A stretch of 64,000 nucleotides of DNA, taken from NCBI GenBank assembly GCA_036365455.1, contig JAWQUS010000030.1, positions 20,480,001 to 20,544,000 of the forward strand. The letters are read 5' to 3'. The position numbers and the translations under genes were made by a program. The stretch's first letter is position 1. Every line of letters starts with the position of its first letter. The notes under the pieces were generated by a model, which ran no database searches, had not been told where the DNA came from, and saw nothing but the letters and a program-made list of their open reading frames with translations. Origin of the DNA: Macrosoma leucophasiata. Lineage: Eukaryota; Arthropoda; Insecta; Lepidoptera; Hedylidae. Positions 19,682 through 29,522 of this stretch are shown here, piece by piece.

Positions 19682-19722
19682 TTGCACCCCCGGGTGACAG
19701 GTTCGAGTCCGGGGGGCGCATT
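19682..19722 (+). repeat. Short tRNA-derived fragment with B box
   Basis: 'gcacccccgggtgacaggttcgagtccggggggcgc' carries a perfect GGTTCGAGTCC B box and a T-arm-like stem (CCCCCGG/CCGGGGG flanks). No acceptor or A box is visible, so it is a relic of a tRNA-related repeat at most. Confidence 0.35.
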
Positions 19723-19837
19723 TACATATTCATGTGATGCTCAGGGGTATCAGTTTCGTAGTATTAAATATATAGTTGATTGTACTTAATTTAATAATGA
19801 CTGCACTTGGAACTCTGCTATTGAATGTTTGTGCTGT

Positions 19838-20115
19838 CTTTGATTTTGACGAATATATTTTTCTTATTCCTCATACTTATTTTTTGGAAGGAAGTAATTT
19901 AAGGATTTGATAATATTTTAAGAGTTCTTTCTTATTCTGATTTTAATTTATTATTGGTAGGTATACCTATTATGTTTTCATGTTTACTTCATTTATTAGT
20001 TATTCACTCTAGGTAGGTAAATCTTGTTTGTTTGTTAGTGTATCTTTTACGAAAGTGTCTGTACTGTATTCAAAATGAGTGTATGGTTTATTTTTTATTT
20101 TATTATGAAACTATG
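19838..20115 (+). mobile_element. LINE 3' UTR relic (related to 11542-11812)
   Basis: 'tttgattttgacgaatatatttttcttattcc ... ttattagttattcactctaggtagg' parallels the LINE tail at 11542. The last segment has diverged. Confidence 0.45.
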
Positions 20116-20599
20116 ATAAATGTACACAATTGAAAAAGATAGTTGAAGTCAGGCGGAAAGAGCGAAAAGACATTGTGTCCTGTGACCTCAATCAAATTCC
20201 CTTTGTGTTAACCGGCATAGAACTTTCTTTGTTCGAAGAAAGGTTTACTCCTCTAGCTCACAAACTATACAAATAGGTACGTAATTAAGAATTCTACTAA
20301 GGATAACGATTTTCAGTATATAGTTATGTACATCAGTAGAAATGAAATGAAAATAAGACATTCTTTGTCATTCAGTGCTGGGCTGGGTTGATTATAAATA
20401 TTGGTATGAGTATGACCCAAATAAATTGTTTGAGAATAATGTTGTATATTTTGGCTTATTTTTTTTTTGTCAAAAGTAGTCCAAACTCTTAATATGAGTA
20501 GGTCCAAAGTGAGACCGATCAAGTTATATGTATCACAATAAATAAAAAAGATATATCGCAAAACAGGTTCCCAATACTTTTTAAGAAACGTTTAGTGTG

Positions 20600-20825
20600 A
20601 AACTTGAAATTTTATTGTGTTTCATATCAATCAAAAGTTTAGCCAGGAACAAAAAGCAATCGCTGGGAGTGTCCCGGTCCCGGACTCGAACCTGGATTAT
20701 GTGATCTAGGATGAATTTGTTGTTTTCTTGTTACGTTCCGTGTTTGATATTGGGATAGGGTTAGACGGGAGAGTGGTTTTTAATGTTTCATTTTACTGTG
20801 ATATACCTACCTATTCAGATTTTGG
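20600..20825 (+). repeat. Dispersed repeat D, copy 1
   Basis: Shares about 220 bp with 21618-21843: 'aacttgaaattttattgtgtttcatatcaatcaaaag', 'aaaagcaatcgctgggagtgtcccggtcccgg', 'gatattgggat' and 'ttcattttactg'. Its minus strand contains a perfect B-box-like GGTTCGAGTCCGGG, but no A box was found. No coding capacity. Confidence 0.6.
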
Positions 20826-21617
20826 CCACACCGCGGACACTCTCACACACTCTCACACTCTTTCAAAATTCCATACAAACTCTTAATTTGGTTTCTATTA
20901 TACAGACATCAATCGTTGACGTGTATTTACACGCGCACCTATGTGCGTAGCACGTACAAAAAACCAACCGTCGCCCATAAGAGGGGAAGGGGTTGAGTGA
21001 TGCGGGCAAATCGGGCGGGACGTCGAAGTGTCCATACTATACGTAGTATTATTACATATTCTCTGTTTTGGCATAATTTCAAATGTATTCCATATACAGT
21101 GTACATTTTACAGTGTACAGTGTACATTAGTTACATTATTATTAGTGATAAAGCTCCAGATATCAATAACTGTAATACGATAGAGCTAAAAACTTTGAAT
21201 GGGGCCCACGAAGCTTTAGATATTGTAATTATTTCTAACCACAATAAGATAGAGTTGACGATGTACGTCCCAATAGAGTTTGGTTACACGTTCGCTTTCG
21301 TACTATTTAATTTTATATGTTACATCTGAACCCAATATCTACTCAATCGACTCAGTAAGTAGGTACGACAAAAATAGAAGGTCGTACAGACAGATACACA
21401 ATTGATCTCAAAAGTTTCGTTTTCACTTTTCAGGTATAGAACGCAAAAATCTGAAGAACTCCTGTCATCTCGTCCTCTCCGGTCCTAGGAGCGAATGTGG
21501 AGCCTTGGGTCAAAAAACAACAATGAACACACTAAAAACGCGATATCTGTAATAAGTAAAACGTTTTTAGAAATAAGTTACGAATAACAACCTATAAAGT
21601 TGGCCAACTTTTAGCCT
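20826..21617. other. No gene recognised; short direct repeats
   Basis: Contains 'acagtgtaca' three times between about 21096 and 21128 and a GC-richer patch at 20930-21020. The opposing 62- and 110-codon ORFs show no domains. Confidence 0.3.
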
Positions 21618-21843
21618 AAAACTTGAAATTGTGTTTCATATCAATCAAAAGTTTTGCGAGGGACAAAAAGCAATCGCTGGGAGTGTCCCGGTCCCGGCCT
21701 CGAACCGGAATTATGTGATCAAGGACGAATTTATTGTTTCCCTGCGACGTTCTGTATTTCACGCGAATTGATATTGGGATGTACTCAGACGGGGGAGTGA
21801 TCATTATCGTTTCATTTTAGTGTTACTTTCAGATTTTAGCCTA
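21618..21843 (+). repeat. Dispersed repeat D, copy 2
   Basis: Same family and same orientation as 20600-20825, about 1.0 kb downstream. It keeps 'cgctgggagtgtcccggtcccggcctcgaacc' and 'gatattgggatgtactcagacggggg'. The 62-codon minus ORF at 21616-21804 is inside it. Confidence 0.6.
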
Positions 21844-21948
21844 ATTGAATATGTTCAGATACTAATAAGTTTTATTATTGAATTATTTATTTGAATTTAT
21901 TTATTATTATTCCACTTATTTATTGAGTCAACTTAAATTTAAATTTTT

Positions 21949-22046
21949 TTACATATATATGTATAAAAAAAACAACAAATATATATATAAAAAATTAAAA
22001 AATAGTGTGCCGCCGGCAGCGAGAGCAGGGTCCAAGCTGCCGGTGG
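21949..22046 (-). repeat. Probable 3' UTR of the RLE-type LINE
   Basis: Downstream on the minus strand lies 'gcagcttggaccctgctctcgctgccggcggcac' followed by an A/T-rich run with (TA)n and T tracts to about 21949. A short GC-rich tail then AT-rich terminus fits the LINE 3' end, but no boundary or TSD could be fixed. Confidence 0.4.
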
Positions 22047-22952
22047 TTAGGGACACAGAGACAGGAACCTCCTCACTATGCGTGCCGTGCCGAGGAGTAC
22101 TGCTTTCTGTATAAGACCCTTGATCCATCCACCTAGCGAGAGCCTCTTGAGATGTTGGTCGAGGCTCTTCGCTATCAGCCCGTTCACCGATACGACTATC
22201 GGCACAATGATGGCCGAATCCACATCCCACATGGCGACAACCTCGTGAGCCAGATCAAGATATTTTATTTCCTTGTCTTTTTCGGCTTTCACGAGATTCT
22301 CATCATGCGGGACGGTGATGTCGATCATCATTACGCGGCGCTCCGAGCGATCTATCACCACTATATCAGGCTTATTGGCAACAATAGTCCTGTCAGTGAT
22401 GATAGATCGGTCCCAATACATCGTGACATGGTCATTTTCCAGAACTGGGTCGGGCACATACCTGTAGTACGGCACCTCCGCGGCTACAAGACCGTATTTC
22501 AAGGCAAGTTGCTGATGGATTATCCTGGCTACTTGGTTGTGTCTGTGCAAGTATTCGCCGTTGGCAAGACTCGAACAGCCGGAAACAATATGCCTGATTG
22601 ATTCACCCGGTCGATGGCATGCCCGACATATGTCGACCGTTCCATCCTTCAGGATAAACTTCCGGTAGTTGTTGGTCATTACCACTTCGTCCATAATTGC
22701 ACAAACAAAACCTGTAACTGCAAACAAAGCTAAATAAGTGACAATATGCAGTAAAAAAACGTTTTTATATTGATTTTGCCTATTAATGATATTGTGTACA
22801 ATACATGGCCGGAGGTCCATACATTTTTGCAACATCTCCTTTGGCTCAAATGTAGCACGAGCTTCCCTCTGATGTGTTTCGCTGGTGCTACAACATGGAG
22901 TTCTGCAAAAATGGCGTGATAAATTCCTTAAGGGCTGGTAGCGTGTTAGCAA
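22047..22952 (-). pseudogene. C-terminal part of a LINE polyprotein with CCHC knuckle and restriction-like endonuclease
   Basis: A 301-residue open frame. Residues 109-126 form a CX2CX8HX4C knuckle (C109, C112, H121, C126). Residues about 193-225 contain KPDIVV, then D211 fourteen residues later, and VPHDEN, matching the K/R-PD-X12-14-D pattern of restriction-like endonucleases in R2/R4/NeSL-type LINEs. The C-terminus 'QKAVLLGTARIVRRFL' is also typical of that family from memory. The motif GFVCAIMDEVV (81-91) marks where family similarity begins. Residues 1-80 look unrelated, so the N-terminal ATG is probably fortuitous and the real reverse transcriptase is missing (5' truncation). Overlapping plus ORFs (22152-22601) are antisense shadows. 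Confidence 0.7.
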
Positions 22953-23011
22953 CTTCCCTTACTTTTTTTTAAAGTGAATGAGTTATTGCGAAAAATAGTA
23001 TAAACATAATA

Positions 23012-24393
23012 GGTTGGGGAAAAAGTCTTTTCGCATTATAGTATGTATGAACTTGTAATAAAATCTCTTTGGCTCTAGTATTTGTATCTGGCTGGTTTTG
23101 GTATCATTGAAAGTTAAAATTTTAAAGAACATAATTCCAAATTCAAATTAGGCAAATGTGTGATTTTCATGATATATTCTTAGGTTTTCGCGAGCTACAC
23201 TCATTGAATTTGCTTGTTTAATATACGCGAGATAAATCCTTAAAAATAGTTTTATTTCAATGTGTGATATTCATTTGTTTTTCGTACTGTCAAGATGAGT
23301 GAATCTAATTAAGAAATTCGATACATTTTAAAATTTTACTACAAAAAGTAAAAATGCAACGCAAGCCGCGAAAAAAATTTGTGATGTTTATGGACCTAGT
23401 GCAGTGTCTGTAAGAGTAGCACAAATTTGGTTTAAGCGTTTTCAATCCGGAAATTTTGATGTCAAAGATGCACCTCGCTCTGGTCGCCCTATTACGGATA
23501 AAATGGATGCCATTTTTGAAAAAGTGGAGCAAGATCGACATATCAGTAGTTACGACGTAGCTGAAGAACTGAGAATTGATCACAAAACAGTTATGGCGCA
23601 TTTGAAAAAGCTAGGTACAAAACAAAACTCGATATTTGGGTACCTCACGAGCTCACTAAAAGAAACCTAATGAACCGTGTACTCATTTGTGATTCTTTAT
23701 TACGACGTAATGAAACCGAATCATTTTTGAAGAAGCTGATAACTGGTGATGAAAAGTTAATCACGTACGTACGACAAGAACGTGCGAAAAAGGCCGTGGT
23801 CAAAGGCCGGTCAGGCTTCACAGACTGTGGCGAAACCCGGGTTAACTCGCAATAAGGTGATGTTGTGTGTGTGGTGGGATTGGAAGGGCATTATTCATTA
23901 TGAGCTATTACCACCAGACAGGACTATCGATTCTGAACTCTACTGCGAACAACTGATGAGATTAAAGCAAGAAGTTGAGAGAATGCGGCTGGAATTGAAC
24001 AGAAGGGGTGTGGTGTTTCATCATGATAACGCTAGACCTCACACATCTATAGCCACTCAGCAAAAATTAAGAGAGTTTGGCTGGGAGGTGTTAATGCATC
24101 CGCCGTATAGTCCTGACCTTGTACCTTCAGATTTCCACCTGTTTCGGTCTCTTCAGAATTCTTTATGCAATGTTAGGTTAACATCACGAGAGGACTGCCA
24201 AATCCACTTGTCGCGGTATTTTGATGAGAAGTCCCAAAATTTTTATAGCAATGGGATCATGTCCCTACCTACAAGATGGCAAAAGGTTATCGAACAAAAT
24301 GGTACATACATACTTTAGTTAAATTTAAATAAACTATATTATAAAATGTTTTGAATTATCTTAAAAAATGCGAAGAAACTTTTTCCCCAACCT
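23012..24393 (+). mobile_element. mariner transposon, copy 1 (defective)
   Basis: Left end GGTTGGGGAAAAAGTCTTTT and right end complementary to AGGTTGGGGAAAAAGTTTC, flanked by TA at 23010-23011 and 24394-24395. Total 1382 bp, about 106 bp longer than copy 2. The excess lies in the 5' leader (about 23168-23270). It contains 'gttttcgcgagctacactcattgaa' and 'agttttatttcaatgtgtga', like sequence next to the Penelope-type ends at 9892-9950. So a later insertion sits in this copy. Opposite orientation to copy 2, 1.4 kb away. Confidence 0.85.
23294..24318 (+). pseudogene. mariner transposase, broken
   Basis: Start ATG at 23294 (MSESN), with a stop at codon 6 where copy 2 has Glu. A frameshift near 23350 follows, then an open HTH segment (SVRVAQIWFKRFQSGNFDV, APRSGRP linker). 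Further frameshifts occur near 23610-23640 (where copy 2 reads IWLPHEL) and 23770-23800. Catalytic residues are still readable: D in ITGDEK, D in FHHDNARPH and D in PSDFHLF, with 34 residues between the second and third (D,D34D, the mariner signature). C-terminus ...NGTYIL at 24318. At least four lesions make it non-functional. Confidence 0.85.
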
Positions 24394-24399
24394 TACATA

Positions 24400-24456
24400 A
24401 AAAAAAAGATCCGGACGAATTGAGAACCTCCTCCTTTTTTCGAAGTCGGTTAAAAA
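24400..24456 (+). repeat. Fragment of a widespread 'GGAGGAGGTTCTCAATTCG' repeat
   Basis: 'ggacgaattgagaacctcctcctttttt cgaagtcggtta' is the complement of a TAACCGACTTCGAAAAAAGGAGGAGG motif that I recall as extremely common in lepidopteran genomes. Only about 55 bp is present. Confidence 0.4.
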
Positions 24457-24575
24457 TCCCTGGCGTTTACAATAATTTACAAATAAAAACAAAATAACCG
24501 GTTCCTATCAGGCGGCCCGTCGGCTTATTTGTCAACTTTTCGACGTGCGAATACGAAGGAAAAAGTTAATAATAC

Positions 24576-24748
24576 GTAATATTGGCCCTGTAATTTCCGG
24601 TACAGAGGCATAACACCTAAGCCTCAGGAGTGTAAGCGCATCTGCATTTTGACCTGGGCCTTTGTCTTGGATGTCTATAGGCTGCAGTCATCACTGAAAA
24701 TCAATGTGAACTACATGCTTGTTTGCCACTTCCATTACATAAAAAAAC
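24576..24748 (+). mobile_element. SINE family A, 3' half, subfamily 1
   Basis: 'gtaatattggccctgtaatttccggtacagaggc' to 'ttccattacataaaaaaa'. Confidence 0.8.
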
Positions 24749-25139
24749 TAAACTCAATTTTCGGGTACCACAGCACGTATAATCAAAACTTTTTCCATTC
24801 ATAACTTTCTCATTCCAACAAGGGTATTCCAAATTTTAAGTATCGATCGCATTACCAAGCCTTATCTGCTATCACAGCTGCCGTCGCGTGCTGAGGTCAA
24901 CCAGAACGGATGGTAGAGCAATAAAAATGGTAACAATTGCTGGAAGTCGTAAAGCGTGGGTGGCGTTTATAGGATCTAGTTAAGTAGTAAACACAACGAC
25001 GTATTTTTAAGTGGAGTTGTCCTTTCAAAATGGCCGATATTGGAACGCCTATGTAATTCACGCCTACGCATAAAAAAGTGTGACTCTTACAAGACAGTTT
25101 AAGAGTACATTGTCATATTTTCAGTCTTTTTTAATTGAC

Positions 25140-25368
25140 AACTAGGAGAACGGCGAAATATCATCCCTAAACAGTGAACATACCACAAATTATAACGAAG
25201 CGTTTCGGCTCTACCTTTATTATACGTACATCTAAGATATGGAATACTTTGCCGGCTTCTTTGTTTCCAAAAAACTATAATCTGGGCATCTTCAAATCTA
25301 GAGGGAATAGGTACTTTCTAGACCAACGTGCTTCATCTTCGGCTACATCTTCAATTTCCATCAGGTAA
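25140..25368 (+). pseudogene. LINE reverse-transcriptase C-terminal remnant
   Basis: Encodes 'ITKRFGSTFIIRTSKIWNTLP' then ASLFPKNYNLGIFKSRGNRYF, preceded after a stop by RRTAKYHP. The pattern R(F)..SF..RT..LWN.LP..VFP..Y.L..FK..VN..L is typical of the C-terminus of many insect LINE ORF2 proteins. Only about 70 codons remain, with one stop near 25171. Confidence 0.55.
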
Positions 25369-25806
25369 GTTGGTGGTCAAACGTTGATCTTTACAAAATA
25401 ATTTAAAAAAAAAAATTTAAAGTAGGGTTTTAATTCGACAATATTTTTTTTGTTTGTACCTACAATCTTCTAAAATAAAGCTATCGGGAATGTCAAAATA
25501 TTTGCTATTAGTTATTTTTAATATTTATTTCGAACCTTCTCCAGACAATAACTATTACATACGAGTAAAAGAAAGAATTAGGTGATTCATTTTTATTTTT
25601 ACAGGTAATCATGATTTGTTTTCACACGTCTTAATACCACCGTTACCTGGCAAATGGTTTACTTAATCAAGAAATGGTTTTCTCAACTCCGTTGTTTTTG
25701 AAAGACCTATCCAATGACACCCATGCGATCCGCGAGTAAAAAAACAACACACCCAAAACATTTACTTTTTTTAGATTTTTGTTGTCGTATCCAATATAAT
25801 AAAATA

Positions 25807-27082
25807 AGGTTGGGGAAAAAGTTTCTTCGCATTTTTTAAGATAATTCAAAACATTTTTTAATATAGTTTACTTAAATTTAACTAAAGTATGTATGTACCA
25901 TTTTGTTCGATAACCTTTTGCCATCTTGTAGGTAGGGACATGATCCCATTGCTATAAAAATTTTGGGACTTATCAGCAAAATACCGCGACAAGTGGATTT
26001 GGCAGTCCTCTCGTGATGTTAACCTAACATTGCATAAAGAATTCTGAAGAGACCGAAACAGGTGGAAATCTGAAGGTGCAAGGTCAGGACTATACGGCGG
26101 ATGCATTATCACCTCCCAGCCAAACTCTCTTAATTTTTGCTGAGTGGCTATAGATGTGTGAGGTCTAGCGTTATCATGATGAAACACCACACCCCTTCTG
26201 TTGATCAATTCCGGCCGCTTTCTCTCAACTTCTTGCTTTAATCTCATCAGTTGTTCGCAGAGTTCAGAATCGATAGTCCTGCCTGGTGGTGATAGCTCAT
26301 AATGAATAATGCCCTTCCAATCCCACCACACACACAACATCACCTTATTGCGAGTTAACCCGGGTTTTGCCACAGTCTGTGAAGCCTGACCGGCCTTTGA
26401 CCACGACCTTTTTCGCACGTTCTTGTCTTACGTGATAAACTTTTCATCACCAGTTATCAGCTTCTTCAAAAATGATTCGGTTTCATTACGTCGTAATAAA
26501 GAATCACAAATGAGTACACGGTTCATTAGGTTTCTTTCAGTGAGCTCGTGAGGTAACCAAATATCGAGTTTTTTTTTGTACCCAGCTTTTTCAAATGCGC
26601 CAAAACTGTTTTGTGATCAATTCTCAGTTCTTCAGCTACGTCGTAACTACTGATATGTCGATCTTGCTCCACTTTTTAAAAAATGGCATCCATTTTATCC
26701 GTAATAGGGCGACCAGAGCGAGGTGCATATTTGACATCAAAATTTCCGGATTGAAAACGCTTAAACCAAATTTGTGCTACTCTCACAGACACTGCACTAG
26801 GTCCATAAACATCGCAAATTTTTTTCGCGGCTTGCGTTGCATTTTTACCTTTTTTGTAGTAAAATTTTAAAATGTATCGAATTTCTTCATTAGATTCACT
26901 CATCTTGACAGTACGAAAAACAAATAAAACTCACACATTTGCCTAATTTGAATTTGGAATTATGTTCTTTAAAATTTTAACTTTCAATGATACCAAAACC
27001 AGCTAGATACAAATACTACAGCCAAAGAGATTTTATTACAAGTTCATACATACTATAATGCGAAAAGACTTTTTCCCCAACC
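25807..27082 (-). mobile_element. mariner transposon, copy 2 (defective)
   Basis: 1276 bp between TA dinucleotides at 25805-25806 and 27083-27084. Termini are the same as copy 1: AGGTTGGGGAAAAAGTTTC at the 25807 side and the complement of GGTTGGGGAAAAAGTCTTTT at the 27082 side. The five bases outside the transposase 5' end (cataa before TA) are the same in both copies, perhaps by chance or target preference. It lacks the 5' leader insertion of copy 1, so it shows the intact element length. Confidence 0.85.
25882..26903 (-). pseudogene. mariner transposase, broken
   Basis: Starts MSESNEEIRYILKFYYKKG at 26903 with an intact first HTH and SVRVAQIWFKRF second HTH, GRP linker, and stops after DKMDAIF (26676) where the T/A run has shifted the frame. 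The downstream frame includes RIDHKTV, a (W)LPHEL-like motif disrupted by an extra base in an A run, ITGDEKF, and the last open block from 26418: FHHDNARPH ... PSDFHLF ... NGTYIL at 25882. D,D34D is conserved. It is about 95% similar to copy 1 by eye, with independent lesions. Confidence 0.85.
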
Positions 27083-27084
27083 TA

Positions 27085-27583
27085 TTATGTATTTGTGGCA
27101 AATTATAGCGTTGTCATACTTATACCTAGTCCTTTCGCTAAGCTGCGGTAGTATTATAAGATAATCTCTGGCTGCGGACAGGTGGACGGACAGGACGGAA
27201 CTATAATTGTTCCTGGGCTGCAGAACCCTAAAAACCAAAATAGACTGCAGTCACATAGCAACAATGTGCACTATCCTATAGTGTGCAATCATAACAAAAC
27301 ATTCCATAATCGAAGTTCCATTACGCCATTTTATTTTACGATCAACAAAAAAAGAAATCATTTTTCCGCGTCTCGTTAACTGTCCCGGATTCAACTTCAC
27401 ACGTCATTTCACTGGGAACCGAACCGGGGACATCGCAGATTGCGATTGTCGAAATAGAAACAGCGGGGGGTTGGGAGGGGCAGATGCCATATTTCATTTA
27501 TAATCTGTCAGTTATTTTATTGCAGACTTTTGAGTTTTTTGCATCAATAAACTGTTCGTTAAGGGTATCCCAAAAAATGAAAG
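27085..27583. other. No gene recognised
   Basis: Unique sequence between mariner copy 2 and a SINE. The opposing 61- and 65-codon ORFs have no domains. Confidence 0.3.
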
Positions 27584-27716
27584 GAAGGTGGCAAAGATGC
27601 ATGCAGCTCACATTGATGTAAAGTGATGACTGCAGCCTATAGATATCTACACAAAACTAGAGGTCAAAATGCAGATATGTTGCCACCCCTGAGACCTAGG
27701 TTGTTATGTCTCTGCG
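27584..27716 (-). mobile_element. SINE family A, 3' half, subfamily 2
   Basis: 'aggtggcaaagatgcatgcagctcacattg' to 'gacctaggttgttatgtctctg'. Confidence 0.75.
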
Positions 27717-27778
27717 CAGGATAAAAAAAGACAATTAGAGATAAGCAACACTATCTAAAATGCGTTTACGAATATCAT
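27717..27778 (+). repeat. Empty-site paralogue of the 29351-29509 insertion
   Basis: 'gcgcaggataaaaaaagacaattagagataagcaacacta' and on to 'tgcgtttacgaat' match the two flanks of the tRNA-like insertion at 29338-29522 joined together, with only one AAAAGACAATTAG. Confidence 0.75.
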
Positions 27779-28109
27779 TAATACGGGACCATACATGATA
27801 TTCCCCAAGGCATATGCCCCAAAGTTCAGAATACTCAAAACAGACGCCATTGTTAAAATTTCACATTGATCAATACCTTTGTGTGTACCATCACCACATT
27901 TGACCCATTTCGTGACCGGTGGCTTAAGATTAAGTTAGTTGTTTGCTATTATGCTTATTGTTATGAGCTAATCCAACGGCTATAATAGTGTCCCTTGGCC
28001 TCGCTCGCATTGACATCAAAAGAGTTAAGCGTCAACAATATTATGTATTTATTTATTATATAAAATTGTAGGGTTATAAAAAACTGGTTTCAGAAACCGT
28101 CTGCTTGGC
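27779..28109. other. No gene recognised
   Basis: Unique AT-rich sequence before the RTE-A 3' end. Confidence 0.3.
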
Positions 28110-28850
28110 GTATGTATGTTTGTATGTATCTTCACGCCAGGTCCCTAACGGTTCTGACAAACCTCTCGTGCTTCGTCTACTTTCATCAGTCTCTTCATAC
28201 GTGCACGCCGATTCCTAAGACTTTTGATTCCACCATCAGACAGAACTCGACCTATTTGGTCATGGTAGGTCAGTCTTGGTCTTCCTGGGTCTCTGCAACC
28301 ATCCACATTCGCATTGTATATCTGTTTAGTCATTTGCTCATTCGGCATTCTTTCTATATGCCCGAACCATCGGAGCATGCCTTTTTTCATTTTTACACCG
28401 ATACTATCATTCACACAAAGCCTCTTTCTTACATCTTCATTTCGATCGCGATCGGTGAGTGATACACCGCAGATCTTGCGCAATGATCTCATCTCGACCG
28501 CGTTCAACTTACTTTCATGCTCTTTCCTGCATACCCAGCTCTCGCTTTCATACAAAAGCGTTGGAGTAAGTACAGCATTATGTACGGCTAGTCGCGCCCG
28601 CTGGCTGAGATGTTTAGATTCTAGCAGCTTACCCAACGCTCCATTCACGCAATTCCCAGCAAGCACTCTTCTTTCTATGTCAGTGGTGTACCTACTATCC
28701 TTGCTAAAAGCACATCCAAGATATACAATTTCATCCACCTGTTCTAACACTGCATCATCTACTACTACCCTTGCATTTGTTCTCTGCTTTGCGTACTTCA
28801 GTATTATTTGAGTTTGATCTAAATTTGATTCTGCCTGGAGAAAAAGCAGG
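28110..28850 (-). pseudogene. RTE-A LINE reverse transcriptase C-terminal part and 3' end
   Basis: On the minus strand the frame reads ESNLDQTQIILKYAKQRTNA, VVVDDAVLEQVDEIVYLGCAFS, ...TLLYESESWVCRKEHESKLNAVEMRSLRKICGVSLTDR, MLRWFGHIERMP and GRPRLTYHDQIGRVLSDGG. These are the YLG and LLYG.E.W.../ RWFGH(V)ERM motifs of the post-RT region of RTE-like LINEs. It ends 'agggacctggcgtgaagatacatac' with a (CATA)n-like tail at 28110. About 30 bases before the end are missing relative to 49540-49600. It is 5'-truncated, with no catalytic RT motif present. The plus ORFs at 28112-28462 and 28314-28811 are shadows. Confidence 0.7.
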
Positions 28851-29337
28851 CTATTATTGATTGGATAGAGGTTCCGAATGCATACAATATACTTGCCTAC
28901 CCCGTTGAAAAACACAAATTGTCAACTTAGATAGCACGCTGCACGCTGGTTTGGCACCTTCGGTGAAAAAACAAAACAAAACATACCAGAGATGAAAATG
29001 CTGCTCTTATTGGTGACTGGTGGTGCATCAAAATATGATTAGTGAATTATTTTTTAAAATGTACACGACACGGTTGTCAGGGTCCGATAGCAAATGTCAG
29101 GGTAGTGTAATAACATTTAGGGAGTTAGGGTCCTTAATTAGGGTGACCGGAACGGTCCGGTCAGCCTAACGCCCTAACTACACACAGTACAAATATGAAC
29201 AGTATGGAAACTACGTACCAAACGTTCAAAACGGCACACTCACACAAACATAAACGTACATTTGAAAGGTAATAGTTAAGATATGTTTTTTCTCTGTCAG
29301 TCGCATTCTTGATTGCGCAGGATATGCGCAGGATTGA
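28851..29337. other. No gene recognised
   Basis: Mixed sequence, with a CCGG-rich short segment near 29150. No repeat assignment. Confidence 0.3.
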
Positions 29338-29522
29338 AAAAGACAATTAGACCGCTGCTACCATAAAGCAATGCAATAAATGTGAAGGAAAGATTTGACA
29401 AATCGGGCAGGACCTCAGTAGCTCAGTTGGAAGAGCGGCTGGACTAGATTCCCAGTGGTCGCGAGTTCGAGTCTCGCCTGAAGTCAAATTTTTCTTTCCA
29501 TTTTTCTTTAAAAGACAATTAG
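29338..29522 (+). mobile_element. tRNA-like retroelement, short copy with 13-bp TSD
   Basis: AAAAGACAATTAG at 29338-29350 and 29510-29522 brackets 159 bp (29351-29509): 'accgctgctaccataaagc' leader, tRNA-like block and 3' end 'ccatttttcttta'. The empty target survives as a paralogue at 27717-27778. The 5' end lies inside the unit, so this is a 5'-truncated insertion ending at the family's fixed 3' end. Confidence 0.8.
29411..29485 (+). tRNA. tRNA-like block
   Basis: Intact GCTC/GAGC D stem, AGTTGG D loop, GCGAG/CTCGC T stem with TTCGAGT loop, and one change in the acceptor (GACCTCA against TGAAGTC). The anticodon arm is again irregular, with AGA by position. Part of the retroelement at 29351-29509. 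Confidence 0.45.

Noticed and set aside
22152..22601. 149-codon plus ORF
   Set aside because: Antisense shadow of the RLE-type LINE frame on the minus strand, which has recognisable motifs.
28314..28811. 165-codon plus ORF, serine-rich
   Set aside because: Antisense shadow of the RTE-A coding region. The same shadow appears at 48902-49378 in the other copy.
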